The translations under genes and the position numbers were made by a program. This document shows, one piece after another, positions 35,632 to 44,418 of a stretch of 64,000 nt of DNA. The first letter of the stretch is position 1, and the number at the start of each line of letters is the position of its first letter. The stretch is taken from positions 310,001 through 374,000 of the forward strand of contig NZ_QBKT01000002.1 in NCBI RefSeq assembly GCF_003054265.1, given 5' to 3'. This DNA is from Kordia periserrulae. GTDB lineage: Bacteria; Bacteroidota; Bacteroidia; Flavobacteriales; Flavobacteriaceae. The notes under the pieces are model-generated. The model saw only the letters and a list, made by a program, of their open reading frames with translations, ran no database searches and was not told the origin of the DNA.

Positions 35632-36210
35632 TCAGATTTTAGTTTCCAAAAAATCTATCAATTTTTGTACCGCTTTTCCACGATGCCCCACGCGATTTTT
35701 TTCTTCTAAAGAAATTTGAGCGAAGGTTTCTGTAAATCCGTCAGCCATAAAAATAGGATCGTAGCCAAAACCTTGGTCGCCACGTTTTTCATGAATGATA
35801 GTTCCTTTGCAAATTCCTTCAAAAGTATATTGCTGTCCGTTTAAAATTAGTGCAACAACTGTTTTGAATTGTGCAGAACGGTCTTTTTTGTCAGCTAAAT
35901 TTTCGAGCAATTTGTTCATATTATCATCTGCATTTCGCTGTGAGCCTGCATAACGCGCAGAAAATACGCCAGGTTCGCCGTTGAGCGCGTTGACTTCCAA
36001 GCCTGTATCGTCTGCAAAACAATCGTAACCGTATTTTTCTTTGACATATTGCGCTTTTTGAATTGCATTGCCTTCGATGGTTGGTTGTGTTTCGGGAATA
36101 TTTTCTGTACAGCCAATATCTTTTAGACTTAACACCGTAATTGTTTCTGGCAACAGAGATTGTACTTCGTTGACTTTATGTTGATTGTTGGTAGCGAATA
36201 CGAGTTTCAT
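35632..36210 (-). CDS. rdgB: XTP/dITP diphosphatase (Ham1/RdgB)
   Basis: 192 residues. The family signatures are present: LVFATNNQHKVNEV at the start (nucleotide pocket), CFADDTGLEVNALNGEPGVFSARYAG in the middle (catalytic acidic pair) and GFGYDPIF with HRGKA near the end. The enzyme hydrolyses non-canonical purine triphosphates to monophosphates, keeping ITP and XTP out of DNA and RNA. Middle gene of the rlmH-rdgB-lipoprotein operon (11 nt after rlmH). Confidence 0.97.
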   Translation of the reverse strand: MKLVFATNNQHKVNEVQSLLPETITVLSLKDIGCTENIPETQPTIEGNAIQKAQYVKEKYGYDCFADDTGLEVNALNGEPGVFSARYAGSQRNADDNMNKLLENLADKKDRSAQFKTVVALILNGQQYTFEGICKGTIIHEKRGDQGFGYDPIFMADGFTETFAQISLEEKNRVGHRGKAVQKLIDFLETKI

Positions 36211-36221
36211 AATTTTTAGTT

Positions 36222-36695
36222 TTATCGATGATGATACGGTTCATTTCGTAAAATGGTAAAGGCTCTATACAATTGCTCTACCACAAACAAACGCACCATT
36301 TGATGCGAGAATGTCATTTTGGATAACGATACTTTTCCTTGCGCTTTTGTATACACTTCTTCTGAGAAACCATACGGTCCGCCAATAACAAATACTAAGG
36401 TTTTAATGCCTGAATTCATGCGTTTTTGGAGGTAATTTGAAAAATCTACCGATGAAAATTGCTTGCCGTTTTCGTCTAACAAAATCAACACGTCAGAAGG
36501 TGCTAATTTTTTTAAAATCAATTCACCTTCTTTATCTTTTTGTTGTGCTTCACTGAGATTTTTAGTGTTTTTAAGGTCGGGAATGATTTCCAAGTCAAAC
36601 TTAATATAGTGTGATAATCGTTTTACATACTGGTCAATCAGTTGTTGCAACTGTTTGTCGTCCGTTCGTCCAATAGCGAGCAATTGTATATTCAT
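36222..36695 (-). CDS. rlmH: 23S rRNA (pseudouridine-1915-N3)-methyltransferase
   Basis: 157 residues, the standard length. The SPOUT knot is marked by LVFVIGGPYGFSEEV and by the C-terminal LSKMTFSHQMVRLFVVEQLYRAFTILRNEPYHH, the invariant RlmH ending that binds SAM and the ribosome. It methylates pseudouridine 1915 in helix 69 of 23S rRNA in assembled ribosomes. First gene of its operon. Confidence 0.98.
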   Translation of the reverse strand: MNIQLLAIGRTDDKQLQQLIDQYVKRLSHYIKFDLEIIPDLKNTKNLSEAQQKDKEGELILKKLAPSDVLILLDENGKQFSSVDFSNYLQKRMNSGIKTLVFVIGGPYGFSEEVYTKAQGKVSLSKMTFSHQMVRLFVVEQLYRAFTILRNEPYHHR

Positions 36696-36861
36696 ACGGT
36701 AAAAATAGTAGAATTTTCAAAAATAGATAGCGTCCACACTTTTCCCACTAAGGAAATTATAAAAAAGTACATGAAAAGTGTAAGCGAACGAAGGTTTATC
36801 TATACCAAATTGAGTGTAATTGTACGTATCTTATAATTCTTAACCAAAAAATCATATATTC

Positions 36862-37008
36862 ATGAAAAAAAAGCAATTACACTCGCTAAAATTAAACAAG
36901 AAAATAATTTCAGCAATTAACAAAAATAACCTAAAAGGTGGTGGACCTACGGTTGGAACTGATTGTGTATCGCATTGTCTTGGATGGGAATGTCCAGATC
37001 ATAAATAA
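36862..37008 (+). CDS. GG-leader peptide 1, lanthipeptide-like precursor
   Basis: 48 residues, too short for routine gene calling. The basic leader (MKKKQLHSLKLNKKIIS) contains the LxLNKKxIS pattern of Bacteroidota natural-product precursors and ends at LKGGG, a double-glycine protease site. The core of about 20 residues has Thr and Ser plus three Cys (TDC, SHC, WEC), suitable for lanthionine or disulfide formation. Two similar genes follow at 37187 and 37421 and a fourth lies on the other strand at 40694. No modifying enzyme or exporter is adjacent, so the peptide may be processed in trans or may not be modified. Confidence 0.8.
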   Translation: MKKKQLHSLKLNKKIISAINKNNLKGGGPTVGTDCVSHCLGWECPDHK

Positions 37009-37186
37009 GTTAAATTCTCACTCATGTTTTTGGGTTTAAATTACTGAAAATAAATAAGTTGATTTGTTTTTTGTTTCTTGAAATCTTACTGTGATATTTT
37101 ATAAAAAGTCACCAATTTCACTTTTAGTTACGTAAAAAGTGCACTACTTTGAGATTCAATTTAGTAACTAAAAAACTTTGAAAAAA

Positions 37187-37390
37187 ATGAAAAAACAAAA
37201 TCAGATCAAATTATCTCTAAGTAAAAACACAGTTTCAAATTTAGAAGCTACGGTTGTAAAAGGAGGAATTAGTGGAGGTGCCTGTCAACCAGCAGAACCA
37301 TTACCAGATTCAATTGGATGTCCACCAAGATCAGTTCCTTATACAGCATGCCAAATTTCATTTGAATTGTCATGTATCTGTAGCAGATAA
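37187..37390 (+). CDS. GG-leader peptide 2, lanthipeptide-like precursor
   Basis: 67 residues from the ATG at 37187; an in-frame TTG at 37178 is possible but unnecessary. The leader KLSLSKNTVSNLEATVVKGG ends in a double glycine, and a second Gly-Gly (ISGG) follows four residues on. The core of about 38 residues has four Cys, several Ser/Thr and Pro-rich turns. The LSLSKNTVS signature parallels the neighbouring peptides, so the three are diverged tandem paralogues. The gap from peptide 1 (37009-37186) is AT-rich with no gene. Confidence 0.82.
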   Translation: MKKQNQIKLSLSKNTVSNLEATVVKGGISGGACQPAEPLPDSIGCPPRSVPYTACQISFELSCICSR

Positions 37391-37420
37391 TTGAATTATT
37401 AACTTTAAAAACCATACATC

Positions 37421-37630
37421 ATGAAAAAAAAGAAGCAACTTGGAAAATTAAAATTATCCAAAAAAACAATTGGAAACTTGTCAGAATTGAATGGTGGTAG
37501 ACCACCAGGAAGCTACAACTGTGTTCCTTACGACCCACAACCTTATACAATAGAAACGGTTTGTTGGACACAATCTAGAGACATTGCATCAGAATGTTGG
37601 TGCTCTTCTGACGATAGTTTCTTTTGCTAA
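37421..37630 (+). CDS. GG-leader peptide 3, lanthipeptide-like precursor
   Basis: 69 residues. The leader MKKKKQLGKLKLSKKTIGNL ends in SELNGG, the class I lanthipeptide leader style annotated in Flavobacteriia. The core of about 43 residues has four Cys, including CWC and a C-terminal Cys, and many Ser/Thr (SSDDSFFC). It ends 20 nt before a strong terminator, so peptides 2 and 3 (31 nt apart) are probably one transcript and peptide 1 may join them. Confidence 0.85.
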   Translation: MKKKKQLGKLKLSKKTIGNLSELNGGRPPGSYNCVPYDPQPYTIETVCWTQSRDIASECWCSSDDSFFC

Positions 37631-37650
37631 AAAGTAAAAAAACAATATTT

Positions 37651-37685
37651 AAAAGCGTCATCAAACGAAGATGACGCTTTTTTTA
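37651..37685 (+). terminator. Terminator after the GG-leader peptide cluster
   Basis: Perfect 12 bp stem AAAAGCGTCATC/GATGACGCTTTT with a 7 nt loop and a T-run. It separates the peptide cluster from nadC. Confidence 0.9.
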
Positions 37686-37756
37686 TTGTAAATAATATGT
37701 CGTTCGATTTTGATATGCAGTGGAATCTTTGCAATTTTGAATTAAATACAACAAAC

Positions 37757-38617
37757 ATGATTTCAGAAGCGCAATTTCAAAAAGAATTAGAATTGATTAT
37801 CTCCAATGCCATTCGCGAAGATGTTGGTGATGGCGACCATAGTTCGCTAGCTTGCATTCCGCCAAATGCAGAGGGAAAAGCTAAACTATTGGTAAAAGAT
37901 GAAGGCATTATTGCAGGTATTGAATTTGCGAAAATGGTGTTCGATTATGTGGATGCCGATATGAAAGTTGAAACACTGATTGAAGATGGAAGCGCTGTAA
38001 AATATGGTGATATTGCATTTTATGTCACAGGAAAATCACAATCCATTCTAAAAGCAGAACGCTTGGTATTGAACGCGATGCAACGCATGAGCGCTATTGC
38101 TACGAAAACGAATATGTTTGTAAAACTACTAGAAGGGACAGGAACCAAAATTCTCGATACACGAAAAACGACGCCTGGCATCCGAGCGTTGGAAAAATGG
38201 GCGGTAAAAATCGGAGGTGGTGTCAATCACCGTTTTGCGTTGTATGATATGATCATGCTGAAAGACAATCACATCGATTTTTGTGGTGGAATCACACAAG
38301 CAATCGCACAAACCAAGCAATATCTCAAAGAAAACGAATTGGATTTAAAAATCATCGTAGAAGCGCGTAATTTGGATGAAATTGCCGAAATTTTACAATC
38401 TGATGGTGTGTACAGAATACTGATTGATAATTTCAATTACGAAGACACGCGAAAAGCGGTGGAAATGATTGGCGACACATGCTTGACAGAATCGTCAGGC
38501 GGCATCAATGAAAATACCATTCGAGAATATGCACTTTGTGGCGTCGATTACATTTCTTCGGGCGCGTTGACGCATTCGGTGTACAATTTAGATTTAAGTC
38601 TAAAAGCAATTGACTAA
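37757..38617 (+). CDS. nadC: Nicotinate-nucleotide pyrophosphorylase (carboxylating)
   Basis: 286 residues from the ATG at 37757; an in-frame ATG at 37697 would add 20 atypical residues and overlap the terminator tail. Quinolinate phosphoribosyltransferase signatures: DVGDGDHSS near the N-terminus, ILDTRKTTPGIRALEKWAVKIGGGVNHRFALYD, DNHI and, at the C-terminus, LTESSGGINENTIREYALCGVDYISSGALTHSV. It converts quinolinate and PRPP to nicotinate mononucleotide in de novo NAD synthesis. Its last base overlaps the next ATG (TAATG), so they are coupled. Confidence 0.97.
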   Translation: MISEAQFQKELELIISNAIREDVGDGDHSSLACIPPNAEGKAKLLVKDEGIIAGIEFAKMVFDYVDADMKVETLIEDGSAVKYGDIAFYVTGKSQSILKAERLVLNAMQRMSAIATKTNMFVKLLEGTGTKILDTRKTTPGIRALEKWAVKIGGGVNHRFALYDMIMLKDNHIDFCGGITQAIAQTKQYLKENELDLKIIVEARNLDEIAEILQSDGVYRILIDNFNYEDTRKAVEMIGDTCLTESSGGINENTIREYALCGVDYISSGALTHSVYNLDLSLKAID

Positions 38618-39552
38618 TGTCAAAAGACATCGAAGAGAAACTCGACAAAATTCCGCTCATCAACATTTTGGTGATGCTCCTCAAAAAAATAAAACTGCCA
38701 GGATTTGAGGGTTTATCGCTATACGATTTGCTCGAAATGTACATTGTAGGCATCATAAATGGAACGCTTACGGCGCGAGCCGGCGCGATTGCATTTAGTT
38801 TCTTTATGGCAATATTTCCGTCGCTATTGTTCTTTTTAAACTTACTACCGTATGTGCCTATTGAAAACTTTCAAGCGAATTTTATAGACACTATCACGTC
38901 ATTTCTGCCCGATGAATCTGCAGCATTTTTAAATGAAATCATTGTCGATATCGTAAAAAACAAACGTGGCGGATTGCTCTCGTCAACTTTTTTTCTGTCC
39001 ATATTCTTAATGGCAAACGGCGTTGCGGCTATCTTTTCAGGATTTGAAAACTCCTATTATATTCACCAAAAACGAAGTTTTTTCAAGCAATATCTATACG
39101 CGTTAAGTGTGGGTTTAATTTTGGCATTGTTGTTGATTTTTACCATTGCAATGTTAGGATATATAGAAATATACATACCGTATTTAAGTAATTTAGGAAG
39201 CGAAACTGCTGTAGAAAGTAGTGGTATCGGACTCACCATTATTCAATACCTACTCTTAGTTTGCATGATTTATATGGGAATAGCAATTTTATATTATTAC
39301 GGAACCTTGCGAAGAAAAACTGCAAAATTTTTCTCCATCGGAGCGTTGTTAACAACCGTTTTAATCGTGCTCACCTCATATTTATTCGGTATTTATATCG
39401 CTAACTTTTCTCAATACAACGAACTCTATGGCTCCATTGGTGCCTTATTAATACTCATGTTATATATCTGGCTGAACGCGAATATTTTACTCTTAGGATT
39501 TGAGTTAAACGCTTCTATTGATATGTTACGAGCCAAAAATGAGTCTGCCTAA
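38617..39552 (+). CDS. YihY/BrkB-family inner-membrane protein
   Basis: 311 residues with six membrane helices and the YihY signature ARAGAIAFSFFMAIFPSLLFFLNLLPYVP in the first helical pair, plus LYGSIGALLILMLYIWLNANILLLGFELNA at the C-terminus. The family (formerly misnamed RNase BN) is widespread, with no settled function; transport or envelope roles have been suggested. It is translationally coupled to nadC. Confidence 0.93.
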   Translation: MSKDIEEKLDKIPLINILVMLLKKIKLPGFEGLSLYDLLEMYIVGIINGTLTARAGAIAFSFFMAIFPSLLFFLNLLPYVPIENFQANFIDTITSFLPDESAAFLNEIIVDIVKNKRGGLLSSTFFLSIFLMANGVAAIFSGFENSYYIHQKRSFFKQYLYALSVGLILALLLIFTIAMLGYIEIYIPYLSNLGSETAVESSGIGLTIIQYLLLVCMIYMGIAILYYYGTLRRKTAKFFSIGALLTTVLIVLTSYLFGIYIANFSQYNELYGSIGALLILMLYIWLNANILLLGFELNASIDMLRAKNESA

Positions 39553-39620
39553 TTTATTATGTTTGCATAATAAAAAATAGTATATTACGAACGAAAATTA
39601 TAAAATAAACCCAATAGAAA

Positions 39621-40190
39621 ATGAAAAAGACAATTTATGCGTTCATCGCTTTTTTAATCGTAGGAATTAGTGCAGTAAGTGCACAGCATGAAGTTGGATC
39701 GGCAACCTTGCCAAATTCCGTTACTTTTGATGGTCAGGAACTTATTTACAACGGAGCTGGTGTGCGTAAAAAAGCATGGTTTAAGCTCTATTCTGGCGGA
39801 TTATACTTAAAGCAAAAATCGAGCAATGCGTATGATATTAGAACCGCTGACGAATCGATGGCGATTAAATTACACATCACTTCGGGAATGATTACCAGTA
39901 AAAAAATGATCAATGCGGTGGATGAAGGTTTTGAAAAAGCTACCAAAGGAAATACAGCGCCAATTGCTAATAAAATTGAAACATTTAAAGGATTCTTTAG
40001 CGACGAAATCAACGATGGTGATATTTTTGACATTGCATACATCAAAGATAAAGGTGTGATAGTGTACAAAAATGGAACTGAAAAAGGAGTGATTCCTGGT
40101 TTGGAATTCAAAAAAGCATTGTTCGGAATTTGGTTAGGAACAAAACCTGCGGATAAGAATTTGAAAAGTGGCATGTTAGGAAACGAATAA
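39621..40190 (+). CDS. Chalcone-isomerase-like exported protein
   Basis: 189 residues with a signal peptide (cleavage after about VSAQ, residue 21). The body matches the Chalcone_3/CHI-like family: LPNSVTFDGQELIYNGAGVRKKAWFKLYSGGLYL and later PGLEFKKALFGIWLGTKPADKNLKSGMLG. Bacterial members bind lipids or fatty acids in the periplasm and are not known to isomerise flavonoids. The next gene starts 13 nt downstream. Confidence 0.92.
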   Translation: MKKTIYAFIAFLIVGISAVSAQHEVGSATLPNSVTFDGQELIYNGAGVRKKAWFKLYSGGLYLKQKSSNAYDIRTADESMAIKLHITSGMITSKKMINAVDEGFEKATKGNTAPIANKIETFKGFFSDEINDGDIFDIAYIKDKGVIVYKNGTEKGVIPGLEFKKALFGIWLGTKPADKNLKSGMLGNE

Positions 40191-40202
40191 AAGTTGCATT
40201 TC

Positions 40203-40631
40203 ATGAAATCAGCATACCTCACTATTTTTGGAATTTTTTTCTTTGTAAACTTGTGTACAGCACAATCTGTAGTCGGAAAATGGAAAACGATTGACGACGA
40301 AACAGGCGAATCGAAATCTATTGTGGAAATTTATCAGCAAAATGGTAAAATCTACGGAAAAGTAGTAGCTATTCTAAATCCTGAAAAGCGTGATGGTTTG
40401 TGCGAAAAGTGCAGTGGTGAACGAAAAAATAAGCCTGTGATGGGCATGCAAATCATCGACGGATTGACCAAAGACGGAAACGAATACGAAGATGGAAAAA
40501 TTCTCGATCCCGAAAAGGGAAAAGAATACAAATGTAAAATTTGGCTCGATGATGACAATAAAAATAAACTCTATGTGCGTGGTTATATCGCGTTTTTTTA
40601 CCGAACCCAAAATTGGTATCGCGTAGAATAA
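40203..40631 (+). CDS. DUF2147 exported protein
   Basis: 142 residues from the ATG at 40203, chosen over a TTG at 40194 because it opens the signal peptide (cleavage after about LCTAQ). VVGKWKTIDDETGESKSIVEIYQQNGKIYGKV is the DUF2147 lipocalin-like opening; the CEKC pair and MGMQIIDGLTKDGNEYEDGKILDPEKGKEYKCKIWL complete the family signature. Periplasmic; function unknown. Same operon as the chalcone-isomerase-like gene. Confidence 0.92.
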   Translation: MKSAYLTIFGIFFFVNLCTAQSVVGKWKTIDDETGESKSIVEIYQQNGKIYGKVVAILNPEKRDGLCEKCSGERKNKPVMGMQIIDGLTKDGNEYEDGKILDPEKGKEYKCKIWLDDDNKNKLYVRGYIAFFYRTQNWYRVE

Positions 40632-40652
40632 CCATTCACCAAAAATATTTAC

Positions 40653-40684
40653 AAAACCACTTCTGAAAAGAAGTGGTTTTTTTA
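40653..40684. terminator. Bidirectional terminator after the DUF2147 gene
   Basis: Perfect 11 bp stem AAAACCACTTC/GAAGTGGTTTT with a TGAAAA loop and a T-run. It also lies ten nucleotides beyond the stop of the minus-strand GG-leader peptide at 40694. Confidence 0.85.
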
Positions 40685-40693
40685 TACCATAAA

Positions 40694-40837
40694 TTAGTGG
40701 TGATTACAACGTGTTACTACACATGTTGTCCAGCCTTGTTGGTCAGTTGGTTCGTTTCCACCTTTTAGTTTTTTTACTTCAAATGTTGAGATTGATCTCT
40801 TGTTTAATGCTAACGATGTGAAATTTCTTTTTTTCAT
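40694..40837 (-). CDS. GG-leader peptide 4, antisense to the cluster orientation
   Basis: 47 residues, read from the ATG at 40837. MKKRNFTSLALNKRSIS has the LxLNKxxIS leader signature shared with the peptides at 36862-37630, followed by VKKLKGGN, a double-glycine site, and an 18-residue core with Thr-rich stretches and two Cys (TTC, TRC). An isolated orphan precursor 3 kb from the main cluster on the opposite strand; no processing gene adjoins it. Gene calling would normally miss it. Confidence 0.78.
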   Translation of the reverse strand: MKKRNFTSLALNKRSISTFEVKKLKGGNEPTDQQGWTTCVVTRCNHH

Positions 40838-41012
40838 GATTAAATATTTATGTTATCATCTTAATTTACGAAAAGAAATAAATTTTTGAGTATGGAAAAA
40901 CCATAGAAAAAGTTAGTATATTCCAACGATTTTCATGTTTAAAAGCTTTCAAAAAGTAACTAAAAAAAGAAAAACTCTTTTCATTGAAATGTATTTTATC
41001 TGACCAAAATGC

Positions 41013-41020
41013 TACCTTTG
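41013..41020 (+). promoter_or_regulatory. -7 element of priA, close to the start codon
   Basis: TACCTTTG ends four nucleotides before the priA ATG (41025), the same spacing as at trmH. A good -33 TTTG is not evident; a TTG at 40984 is too far upstream. If active, the mRNA would be leaderless. Confidence 0.5.
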
Positions 41021-41024
41021 AATA

Positions 41025-43478
41025 ATGGCATATTTTATTGACGTCATATTGCCCATTCCGCTTCAACGCCTTTTTACATACAGCATTTCCGAAGCTGAAG
41101 CACAATTTCTACAACAAGGAATGCGTGTGGCGGTTCCGTTTGGAAAAAGCAAAGTGTACACGGCGTTGGTTCATAAAATTCATCAGCAAGCACCTGAAGT
41201 GTATGAAGCTAAGGAAATTCAACAAATTCTGGATGAAGAACCAATCGTTACCACAACACAATTGCAGCATTGGGAATGGATTACAGAGTATTATATGGCG
41301 AGTTTGGGTGAAGTATTTCGTTCGGCTGTACCAAGTGCTTTTTTGTTGGAAAGTGAAACTATTATTTCAAAATATGACAATAGTGATGTCGATGAAAGTC
41401 AACTCAAAGATGACGAGTTTTTAATTTATGAAGCTTTACAGCATCAATCCTTGTTGAAAATTCAGGAAATCAGTAACATTCTCCAAAAAAAGAACGTAGT
41501 ACCTGTCTTGAAACGATTGTTGGATAAAAAAATCATTCAAGTGTATGAAGAAATCTACGAGCAGTACAAACCAAAATTGGTACGCTACGTGAAACTTCAC
41601 ACGAAATACTCCAACGAAGCACAACTTCATGACTTATTAGATTCACTACAACGAGCTAAAAAACAACGCGAAGTGATTCTCACGTTATTTTCAATTTCAG
41701 CAGCTACGAAAAGACCAATTAGTGTTGCAGAACTCGCAAAACAAAGCAATGCGAGTGCAGCCGTCATTAAAGCGCTGATTGATAAAGAGATTTTAGAAGA
41801 ATACTATATTCAAAAAGACAGAATTGAGTACGATGGTGACGAAACAGAAGATTCCAAACAGCTCAATCCGTATCAAAAAGAAGCCTATCAAACCATACAA
41901 ACCGCTTTTCAAACCAAAGATGTCTGTCTGTTGCACGGCGTTACTTCTTCAGGGAAAACGGAAGTCTACGTAAAACTAATTGAAGATATTTTAGGCAGCG
42001 GAAAGCAAGTATTATATCTGTTGCCAGAAATTGCACTGACAACGCAAATCATTACACGATTGCAGCAATATTTTGGTGAAAAAGTAGCGATTTATCATTC
42101 AAAATATTCGGTTCATGAACGTGTTGAGGTTTGGAACAACGTATTGCACAACAAACCCAAAGCACAGATTGTGTTGGGTGCGCGTTCGTCGTTGCTCTTG
42201 CCATTTTCAAATTTAGGGCTAATCATTGTGGATGAAGAGCACGAAACATCGTTCAAACAATTCGATCCTGCGCCACGTTATCACGCACGCGATGCTGCCA
42301 TTGTGTTGGCTAAAATGCATCAAGCCAATACGCTTTTAGGTTCGGCAACACCAAGTATTGAAAGCTATTACAACGCAAAAACAGAAAAGTACGCTTTGGC
42401 AACGATAACAAGACGTCACGGGGATGTATTGATGCCAGATATGGAATTGGTCGATATCAAAGAAAAACATCGTAAAAAGCGTATGAAAGGGCATTTTTCC
42501 GATAGATTATTGGAAGAAATCAAAGAAACCTTAGAAAACGGCGAACAAGTCATACTTTTTCAAAATCGTCGTGGATATGCGCCAATTATTGAATGCAATA
42601 CCTGTGGACATTCGCCACAATGTCCCAATTGTGATGTAAGTTTGACCTATCATCATTACAAAAATCAATTGCGTTGTCATTATTGCAGTCACCACATTGC
42701 GATGCAGCAGCAATGTTTGGCGTGTGGAAGTCATGAATTGGACACCAAAGGCTTTGGAACACAGCAAATAGAGCAAGAGTTAAACGAGTTGTTGCCCGAT
42801 GTCAAAGTTGGACGAATGGATTTGGATACCACGCGCGGAAAATATGGCTATCAAAAAATCATTTCGTCGTTTGAACAGCAAGAAATTCAAATACTAGTAG
42901 GAACGCAAATGCTCACGAAAGGATTGGATTTTCGAAATGTGAATTTAGTTGGAATCATGAATGCCGATAGCATGCTAAATTTTCCAGATTTTAGAGCGCA
43001 TGAACGTAGTTTTCAGCTCATTCAACAAGTTGCTGGTCGCGCCGGAAGAACCAAAAAACGGGGAAAAGTCATTGTGCAAACCTACAATCCGTATCATCAA
43101 ATACTACAACAAGTTTCTGTGGGCGATTATGAAAATATGTGCAAAGATCAGCTCAATGAACGACGTCAATTTCACTATCCGCCATTCTATCGACTGATTA
43201 AAATTACGCTCAAGCACAAAGAATACAATCGCGTGAATGAAAGTTCGGCGTGGTTTGCGAAATCGTTGCGAAATAATTTTGGAGAAAACGTATTGGGACC
43301 AGAATTTCCGCCTATTGCTCGCATTCGGAATTTGTATTTGAAGAATATTTTATTGAAAATTCCAAAGCAGCAATCGTTGGCAAAAACCAAAGAAATCGTT
43401 ACAAGAATCAAAACTAGTTTTCTATCTATTTCAGAGTATAGAAGCGTTCGTGTAATTATTGATGTGGATACTGTTTAG
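41025..43478 (+). CDS. priA: Primosomal replication protein N' (PriA helicase)
   Basis: 817 residues, full length. The N-terminal DNA-binding domain opens YFIDVILPIPLQRLFTYSI. The SF2 helicase core has Walker A GVTSSGKTEVY (about residue 305) and the DEEH box (about 403). A zinc-binding region carries eight Cys (CNTCGHSPQCPNC and CHYC...CLAC, about 524-570), as in PriA. It restarts stalled forks by loading the replisome. It starts 187 nt from the minus-strand peptide gene. Confidence 0.97.
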   Translation: MAYFIDVILPIPLQRLFTYSISEAEAQFLQQGMRVAVPFGKSKVYTALVHKIHQQAPEVYEAKEIQQILDEEPIVTTTQLQHWEWITEYYMASLGEVFRSAVPSAFLLESETIISKYDNSDVDESQLKDDEFLIYEALQHQSLLKIQEISNILQKKNVVPVLKRLLDKKIIQVYEEIYEQYKPKLVRYVKLHTKYSNEAQLHDLLDSLQRAKKQREVILTLFSISAATKRPISVAELAKQSNASAAVIKALIDKEILEEYYIQKDRIEYDGDETEDSKQLNPYQKEAYQTIQTAFQTKDVCLLHGVTSSGKTEVYVKLIEDILGSGKQVLYLLPEIALTTQIITRLQQYFGEKVAIYHSKYSVHERVEVWNNVLHNKPKAQIVLGARSSLLLPFSNLGLIIVDEEHETSFKQFDPAPRYHARDAAIVLAKMHQANTLLGSATPSIESYYNAKTEKYALATITRRHGDVLMPDMELVDIKEKHRKKRMKGHFSDRLLEEIKETLENGEQVILFQNRRGYAPIIECNTCGHSPQCPNCDVSLTYHHYKNQLRCHYCSHHIAMQQQCLACGSHELDTKGFGTQQIEQELNELLPDVKVGRMDLDTTRGKYGYQKIISSFEQQEIQILVGTQMLTKGLDFRNVNLVGIMNADSMLNFPDFRAHERSFQLIQQVAGRAGRTKKRGKVIVQTYNPYHQILQQVSVGDYENMCKDQLNERRQFHYPPFYRLIKITLKHKEYNRVNESSAWFAKSLRNNFGENVLGPEFPPIARIRNLYLKNILLKIPKQQSLAKTKEIVTRIKTSFLSISEYRSVRVIIDVDTV

Positions 43479-43602
43479 GTTTTGGGTGTTAGCTATTAGG
43501 TTTTGGTATTGAGAGTTAACTTTATTTCAATGAAAACAAAGGAAAATAATGTTTAAAAATAAAATAGACTGAGCTAAGTTAGAAAGTAGTCTGAGCTTAG
43601 TC
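43479..43602. repeat. Short repeat-bearing gap between priA and the response regulator
   Basis: GGTTTTGGGTGTTAGCTATTAGGTTTTGG (about 43478-43508) resembles half of the element at 24680, and CTGAGC(T)TAGTCGAAGAC near 43594 resembles the CGAGCGCAGTCGAGAA family. No gene and no clear terminator hairpin. Confidence 0.45.
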
Positions 43603-43607
43603 GAAGA

Positions 43608-44300
43608 CTAAATATTCGAAAGTGCTTCGGAGAGTTCTACTTTTTTGTTTCTACTAAGTGGAATTAATTGTCCGTCGATTTCAACGTTTTTGCTGTTAAA
43701 ACGATCTACTTTGTCTAAATTTACGATGTAGGATTTGTGAATTCGTAAAAACTTTTCAGACGGCAACTGCTTTTCAAAGGCTTTCATGGTAGAAAGAACG
43801 ACAATATTGCTTTCGTCGGTAACCAATTTTACATAATCACCTAACGCTTCAATCCATTTGATGCTGTTTAAAATAACTTTGCGTTTCTTTAAGTTACTTT
43901 TTACAAAAATATGTTCATCGTCTTCATTACTTTTTGTCGCATAATTCGATTTGTCTAATGCACGCGCAATAGCTTTGTCAAAACGCTCTTTTGTTAATGG
44001 TTTGTGTAAAAAGTCGGTAACATCGTAATTAAACGCTTTAAAAGCATATTCGGTTTTTCCAGTAACCATAATGACTTGCGGAGGATTCTTTAACGATTCC
44101 AACAAATCAAATCCGTTTAAAACTGGCATTTCAATATCGAGGAAGATTAAATCGACATTGTTGGTTTTCAAACCATTCTTTGCTTCAATAGCATTACTAT
44201 ACTCTGCAATTAAGTTTAAAGAAGGATGGTTCAATATCAACTTAGCAACAGCCATGCGTTGTATAGAAGAATCATCAACGATAATACAGTTAAGCTTCAT
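43608..44300 (-). CDS. LytTR-family response regulator
   Basis: 230 residues from the ATG at 44300; a start at 44456 would add 52 implausible residues overlapping the rpsF promoter. The receiver domain (1-120) has Asp9-Asp10 and the phospho-acceptor Asp55 in FLDIEMP, with Lys in LHKPL. The LytTR DNA-binding domain (about 135-230) contains IKWIEALGDYVKLV and FLRIHKSYIVNLDKV. Activates or represses targets when phosphorylated. No histidine kinase adjoins it, so its partner is elsewhere. Confidence 0.95.
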   Translation of the reverse strand: MKLNCIIVDDSSIQRMAVAKLILNHPSLNLIAEYSNAIEAKNGLKTNNVDLIFLDIEMPVLNGFDLLESLKNPPQVIMVTGKTEYAFKAFNYDVTDFLHKPLTKERFDKAIARALDKSNYATKSNEDDEHIFVKSNLKKRKVILNSIKWIEALGDYVKLVTDESNIVVLSTMKAFEKQLPSEKFLRIHKSYIVNLDKVDRFNSKNVEIDGQLIPLSRNKKVELSEALSNI

Positions 44301-44418
44301 AAGCAAAATAGCGATTTTATGTAATTTGGGTACATGCAATGTTAAAAAAAATAAATCAAAACCACAACAAAATAGCGGATTTATTAAGAAAAATACAGAA
44401 AAAAAAGAATGGTTTTTG

